Both the position numbers and the translations under genes were made by a program. Source: Chloroflexota bacterium (GTDB lineage: Bacteria; Chloroflexota; UBA5177). Taken from it: DNA of 38,753 nt. Shown piece after piece: positions 35,455 through 38,753 of this stretch. Within the stretch, counting starts at the first letter, position 1. Each line of letters opens with the position of its first letter. Location: the NCBI GenBank assembly GCA_025449555.1, contig JANWJD010000147.1, positions 1 through 38,753 on the forward strand, in the 5' to 3' direction. The notes under the pieces are model-generated. The model searched no databases, had not been told where the DNA came from, and was given only the letters and a program-made list of their open reading frames with translations.

Positions 35455-36212
35455 CGGAACAAAACAACGAGCTGATTATTCGAGACCTTCACGTGAAGGT
35501 CGAAAACCGGGAGATTCTGAAAGGACTGAATCTGCGGGTTGAGCCCGGCAGGGTGCATGCGATTATGGGTCCGAACGGTTCCGGCAAGAGCACGCTGGCG
35601 TATACCCTCATGGGGCACCCCAACTATGAAGTGACGCAGGGCGAAGTGCTCGTGAACAGTCGGAACGTGCTTGAACTGCCGCCGAACGAGCGGGCCAAGG
35701 TCGGTCTTTTTCTGGCCTTTCAATATCCGCACTCCATTCCCGGTGTCACCATGGCAAATTTTCTGCGAACAGCCGTGAATTCCATAAATGAGAAACCCAT
35801 GCCGCCACGCGAGTTTCGTCAGAAGCTGCGCGAAAAGATGGCAGTTCTCAAGATGAATGACGAGTTCGCCGGCCGGTACGTCAATGAAGGATTTTCCGGT
35901 GGTGAGAAGAAACGCGCCGAAATCTTGCAGATGGCGATGCTGGAGCCGAAGTATGCGGTGCTCGACGAGACCGATTCCGGTCTCGATATCGATGCCCTGC
36001 GGATCGTCGCCGATGGCGTGAACGCCTTGCTTGGACCACAGTTGGGCGTGCTTGTGATCACGCATTATCAGCGGCTCCTGAACTACATCAAGCCCGACTT
36101 CGTACATGTGTTGGTGAACGGACGCATCGTACGTGAGGGCGGCTCGGAGCTGGCGCTCGAGCTCGAAAAGTCCGGCTACGACGAGTATCTAACCGACGAA
36201 AGCGCGGCATAG
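35451..36212 (+). CDS. sufC: Fe-S assembly ATPase SufC
   Basis: A 253-aa soluble ABC ATPase that powers the SufBCD scaffold. Walker [10 protein letters not shown] is at 40-48, ABC signature FSGGEKKR at 148-155 and Walker [13 protein letters not shown] at 168-179, followed by the switch histidine in VITHYQR. Full length for the family. Its ATG overlaps the rrf2 stop (ATGA), and GGAAGGAAA stands upstream. It precedes sufB by 13 bp. Confidence 0.97.
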   Translation: MTEQNNELIIRDLHVKVENREILKGLNLRVEPGRVHAIMGPNGSGKSTLAYTLMGHPNYEVTQGEVLVNSRNVLELPPNERAKVGLFLAFQYPHSIPGVTMANFLRTAVNSINEKPMPPREFRQKLREKMAVLKMNDEFAGRYVNEGFSGGEKKRAEILQMAMLEPKYAVLDETDSGLDIDALRIVADGVNALLGPQLGVLVITHYQRLLNYIKPDFVHVLVNGRIVREGGSELALELEKSGYDEYLTDESAA

Positions 36213-36225
36213 CGGAGGGAAGCAC

Positions 36226-37635
36226 ATGGCACTGGATCAGCAGGCTCGTCTGAACGAGCTGGGAGACTACAAGTTCGGGTTCAACATGCCCGAGAACTAC
36301 GCGTTCAAGTCGAAACGAGGACTCGATCGCGACACGGTGGAAGAAATCTCATACATGAAGGGCGAGCCGCAGTGGATGCGCGATTTCCGCCTGCGTGCGC
36401 TGCGTACCTTCGAAAAGAAGCCAATGCCTCAGTGGGGCGGCAATCTGAATGAGATCGACTTCCAGAACATTTTCTATTACATCAAGCCGATGGAGAATCA
36501 GGGCCGCACCTGGGAAGATGTGCCGGCCGACATCAAGACCACCTTCGATCGACTGGGTATCCCGGAAGCGGAGCGCAAGTTCCTGGCAGGTGTGGGTGCT
36601 CAATACGAATCTGAAGTGGTGTATCACAGCCTGCGTGAAGACCTGGAGAAGCAGGGAGTCATCTTCAAGGACATGGACAGCGGTCTGCGAGAGAACCCCG
36701 AGCTTGTTCAGGAGTATTTTGGTACCGTGATTCCGCCGGCCGACAACAAGCTTGCTGCCTTGAACAGCGCGGTCTGGAGTGGCGGCAGTTTTGTCTACGT
36801 TCCGGCCGGCGTGCATGTGGAAGTTCCGCTGCAGGCGTACTTCCGCATCAACGCCGAGAATGCCGGCCAGTTCGAGCGCACGCTTATCATCGCGGAGCCC
36901 GGCAGCTACGTGCACTACGTCGAAGGCTGCACGGCCCCGACCTACAGCAGCGACTCACTCCATAGCGCGGTGGTCGAGATCATCGTCAAAGAAGGCGCCC
37001 GCGTGCGCTATACCACAATCCAGAACTGGTCGAAGAACGTCTACAACCTGGTGACCAAGCGAACCTCCGTGTACCGGGACGGCACCATGGAATGGGTGGA
37101 CGGAAACCTCGGAAGCAAACTGACCATGAAGTATCCGAGCTGCTATTTGCTGGAGCCGGGCGCCAAGGGTGAGATTCTCTCGGTCGCGTTCGCAGGCGAT
37201 GGACAGCACCAGGACGCCGGCGGCAAGATCGTCCACGCCGCTCCGAATACCACGGGCACGATTTCTTCGAAGTCGATCAGCAAGGGGTCAGGTCGCACCA
37301 GCTACCGCGGTCTCGTGAAGATCTATCCGGGCATGAACGGGTGCAAGTCACACGTGAACTGCGATGCGCTCCTCCTGGACGATGCCTCTCGCTCCGACAC
37401 CTACCCGTACATGGAAATCGAGGAGCAGGACGTCGCGGTGACGCACGAAGCGACGGTCAGCAAGATCGGCGAAGAGCAACTCTTTTACCTCATGAGCCGC
37501 GGCATCGGCGAGATCGAAGCACGCGCCATGATCGTGCGAGGCTTCATCGAGCCGATCGCGACAGAACTCCCGATGGAGTACGCGATCGAGCTGAACCGCT
37601 TGATCGAGCTCGAGATGGAGGGCTCGGTCGGCTAA
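36226..37635 (+). CDS. sufB: Fe-S assembly scaffold SufB
   Basis: A 469-aa SufB, the core of the SufBCD scaffold. Conserved blocks include the N-terminal helical part, [24 protein letters not shown], the beta-helix with [19 protein letters not shown] and [16 protein letters not shown], and the C-terminal Asp/Glu-rich [31 protein letters not shown] 36226 follows GGAGGGAAG at good distance. The next gene, sufD, starts 106 bp later, with two strong hairpins in the gap. Confidence 0.97.
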   Translation: MALDQQARLNELGDYKFGFNMPENYAFKSKRGLDRDTVEEISYMKGEPQWMRDFRLRALRTFEKKPMPQWGGNLNEIDFQNIFYYIKPMENQGRTWEDVPADIKTTFDRLGIPEAERKFLAGVGAQYESEVVYHSLREDLEKQGVIFKDMDSGLRENPELVQEYFGTVIPPADNKLAALNSAVWSGGSFVYVPAGVHVEVPLQAYFRINAENAGQFERTLIIAEPGSYVHYVEGCTAPTYSSDSLHSAVVEIIVKEGARVRYTTIQNWSKNVYNLVTKRTSVYRDGTMEWVDGNLGSKLTMKYPSCYLLEPGAKGEILSVAFAGDGQHQDAGGKIVHAAPNTTGTISSKSISKGSGRTSYRGLVKIYPGMNGCKSHVNCDALLLDDASRSDTYPYMEIEEQDVAVTHEATVSKIGEEQLFYLMSRGIGEIEARAMIVRGFIEPIATELPMEYAIELNRLIELEMEGSVG

Positions 37636-37653
37636 TCGAATCAGAACGTTTGA

Positions 37654-37711
37654 GTGGCGCGAATTCAGGCGCCACTGATGCCGGCAGGGACGCGACGTGT
37701 TGCGTCCCTGC
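37654..37711 (+). promoter_or_regulatory. Two tandem hairpins between sufB and sufD
   Basis: First stem GTGGCGC/GCGCCAC (37654-37660 with 37669-37675, 8-base loop); second stem GCAGGGACGC/GCGTCCCTGC (37684-37693 with 37702-37711, 8-base loop). Neither has a following T run, so they are more likely RNA-processing, stability or partial-termination elements within the operon than full terminators. Confidence 0.6.
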
Positions 37712-37741
37712 TCGTGCGATGAGAGAGTGGTGGGAGAACAT

Positions 37742-38753
37742 ATGGCAGTAACTGAAGTAAGCCCCGGTCTGACCCGTGAGTCGGTTCAGCGGATTTCGGC
37801 CTCCAAGCAAGAGCCGAACTGGATGTTGGAGCGCCGCCTGGCGGCATGGCAGATCTTTGACGCCTTGCCCATGCCGTCCCGACAGGACGAGCAGTGGCGG
37901 CGGACCGACATTGGAAAGCTCAAGCTCGACCGACTGACCGCATACACCGAGGCCGATATTGGCGTGGTCGAATCACCACTCCAGCTCGGTGGCCCCAACG
38001 CCGGCCTGATCACGCACCGCAATTCGGCAACGGTTGACCGCTCGCTGGACGAAGGTGTGGCGGCGCAGGGAGTGATCTTTACCGACCTGGATACTGCCTT
38101 GCGCGAACATCCCGATCTCTTGCAGCAGTACTTCATGACGCAGGCGGTGCCGGCGGACTACGACAAGTTTGCCGCCCTCAATGCCGCACTCTGGAGCGGC
38201 GGAACCTTTCTCTATGTCCCCAAGCACGTCGACGTAGCGCTACCGTTACGCGCGTTCTATACCCTCACTGCCGGCGGAGCTGGTCTCTTCACTCATACCT
38301 TGATCGTGGTGGAAGAGGGCGCGAATGTCAGCTTCATCGAAGAATATGCTTCACCCTCCATCGAGCGTCAGTCACTGAACGCCGGAGTGGCCGAGGTTTT
38401 CGTGAAGCAGGCGGCCACGTTCACATATGTCACTCTGCAGGATTGGATGGGTGAGGTCTTCGACATCTCGACCCAGCGCGCGTTGATTGAACGAGATGCC
38501 AGGCTGAACTGGTTGGTGATCGGCATGGGTAATGGCGTGACCAAGGCGAATATCGAAGCCGCTCTGCAGGGAGCGGGCGCCAGCACGCAGATGCTCGGGA
38601 TCCTGTGGGGGTATGGTGCACAGCAAACCAATTACCACACGGTTCAAGATCATATCGCGCCGAATACGACGAGCGATCTGCTCTATAAGGGCGCGTTGAC
38701 CGACGAAGCAAAGTCTACCTTCTCCGGTCGGATTCGGGTGGTCAAGGGCGCCC
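37742..38753 (+). CDS. sufD: Fe-S assembly protein SufD (3' end outside window)
   Basis: Not in the ORF track because no stop lies in the window. From ATG 37742, with GGGAG a few bases upstream, the frame reads MAVTEVSPGLTRESVQRIS and stays open to the edge (337 codons). It has the SufD features: an N-terminal helical part with EPNWMLERRLAAWQIFDALPMP, GVIFTDLDTAL, ALWSGGTFLYVPKHVDVALPLRAFY, and the beta-helix opening (FTHTLIVVEEGANVSFIEEY, NYHTVQDHIAPNTTSDLLYKGAL). It pairs with SufB in the SufBCD complex. The C-terminal helical domain is outside the window. Confidence 0.95.
   Translation, partial: MAVTEVSPGLTRESVQRISASKQEPNWMLERRLAAWQIFDALPMPSRQDEQWRRTDIGKLKLDRLTAYTEADIGVVESPLQLGGPNAGLITHRNSATVDRSLDEGVAAQGVIFTDLDTALREHPDLLQQYFMTQAVPADYDKFAALNAALWSGGTFLYVPKHVDVALPLRAFYTLTAGGAGLFTHTLIVVEEGANVSFIEEYASPSIERQSLNAGVAEVFVKQAATFTYVTLQDWMGEVFDISTQRALIERDARLNWLVIGMGNGVTKANIEAALQGAGASTQMLGILWGYGAQQTNYHTVQDHIAPNTTSDLLYKGALTDEAKSTFSGRIRVVKGA

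Overview
The window reads as a stretch of a GC-rich bacterial chromosome from the Chloroflexota, most likely the Thermomicrobia/Sphaerobacter side. That placement is inferred from gene content: AAA-TPR regulators, a MurE without the diaminopimelate motif next to a FemAB aminoacyltransferase, a pyrophosphate-type phosphofructokinase, and an Rrf2-sufC-sufB-sufD cluster. No 16S gene is present to confirm it.

Left third (1-9.7 kb), an accessory region built on a tRNA gene. A large AAA-TPR regulator (55-2958) is followed by a degenerate tRNA-like fragment (2987-3013), a DUF433/DUF5615 toxin-antitoxin-like pair and an XRE antitoxin cut off at about 4137. The cut lies exactly where a 43-bp perfect copy of the 3' part of tRNA-Arg(UCG) begins (4138-4180). 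The intact tRNA-Arg is at 9618-9693 on the minus strand. The 5.5 kb between the two copies looks like an integrated element or its scar. It holds an intact alpha-amino-acid-ester-hydrolase-like enzyme, an adenylate cyclase-TPR gene broken by a frameshift and an amber codon, an AbiEii nucleotidyltransferase remnant, half an AraC regulator and a TPR fragment paralogous to the first gene. No integrase is visible. Short 10-bp and 11-bp-phased repeats recur near the junctions.

Middle (9.9-17.8 kb). There is a beta-lactamase-fold hydrolase, an unknown protein, a divergent VOC/HhH pair opposite a WYL regulator, a Nudix hydrolase, a radical SAM protein overlapping obg, obg itself, and a small zinc-ribbon protein translationally coupled to a bifunctional-nuclease-family gene.

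Core block (17.9-28.2 kb, mostly minus strand): femAB-murE-dagK-mazG, then rny-ymdB; two small membrane proteins on the plus strand; and a GNAT-pfk pair. The peptidoglycan genes together suggest a non-DAP stem peptide with an interpeptide bridge.

Right part (28.4-38.7 kb). A nifS-nifU-gpmI-eno run couples Fe-S assembly with lower glycolysis. Two minus-strand genes follow (a nucleotidyltransferase-fold protein and a tandem DinB-like protein). The window ends in an rrf2-sufC-sufB-sufD operon. Its regulator carries three cysteines, and a perfect inverted repeat overlaps its promoter -10 box. sufD runs off the right edge and is missing from the ORF track.
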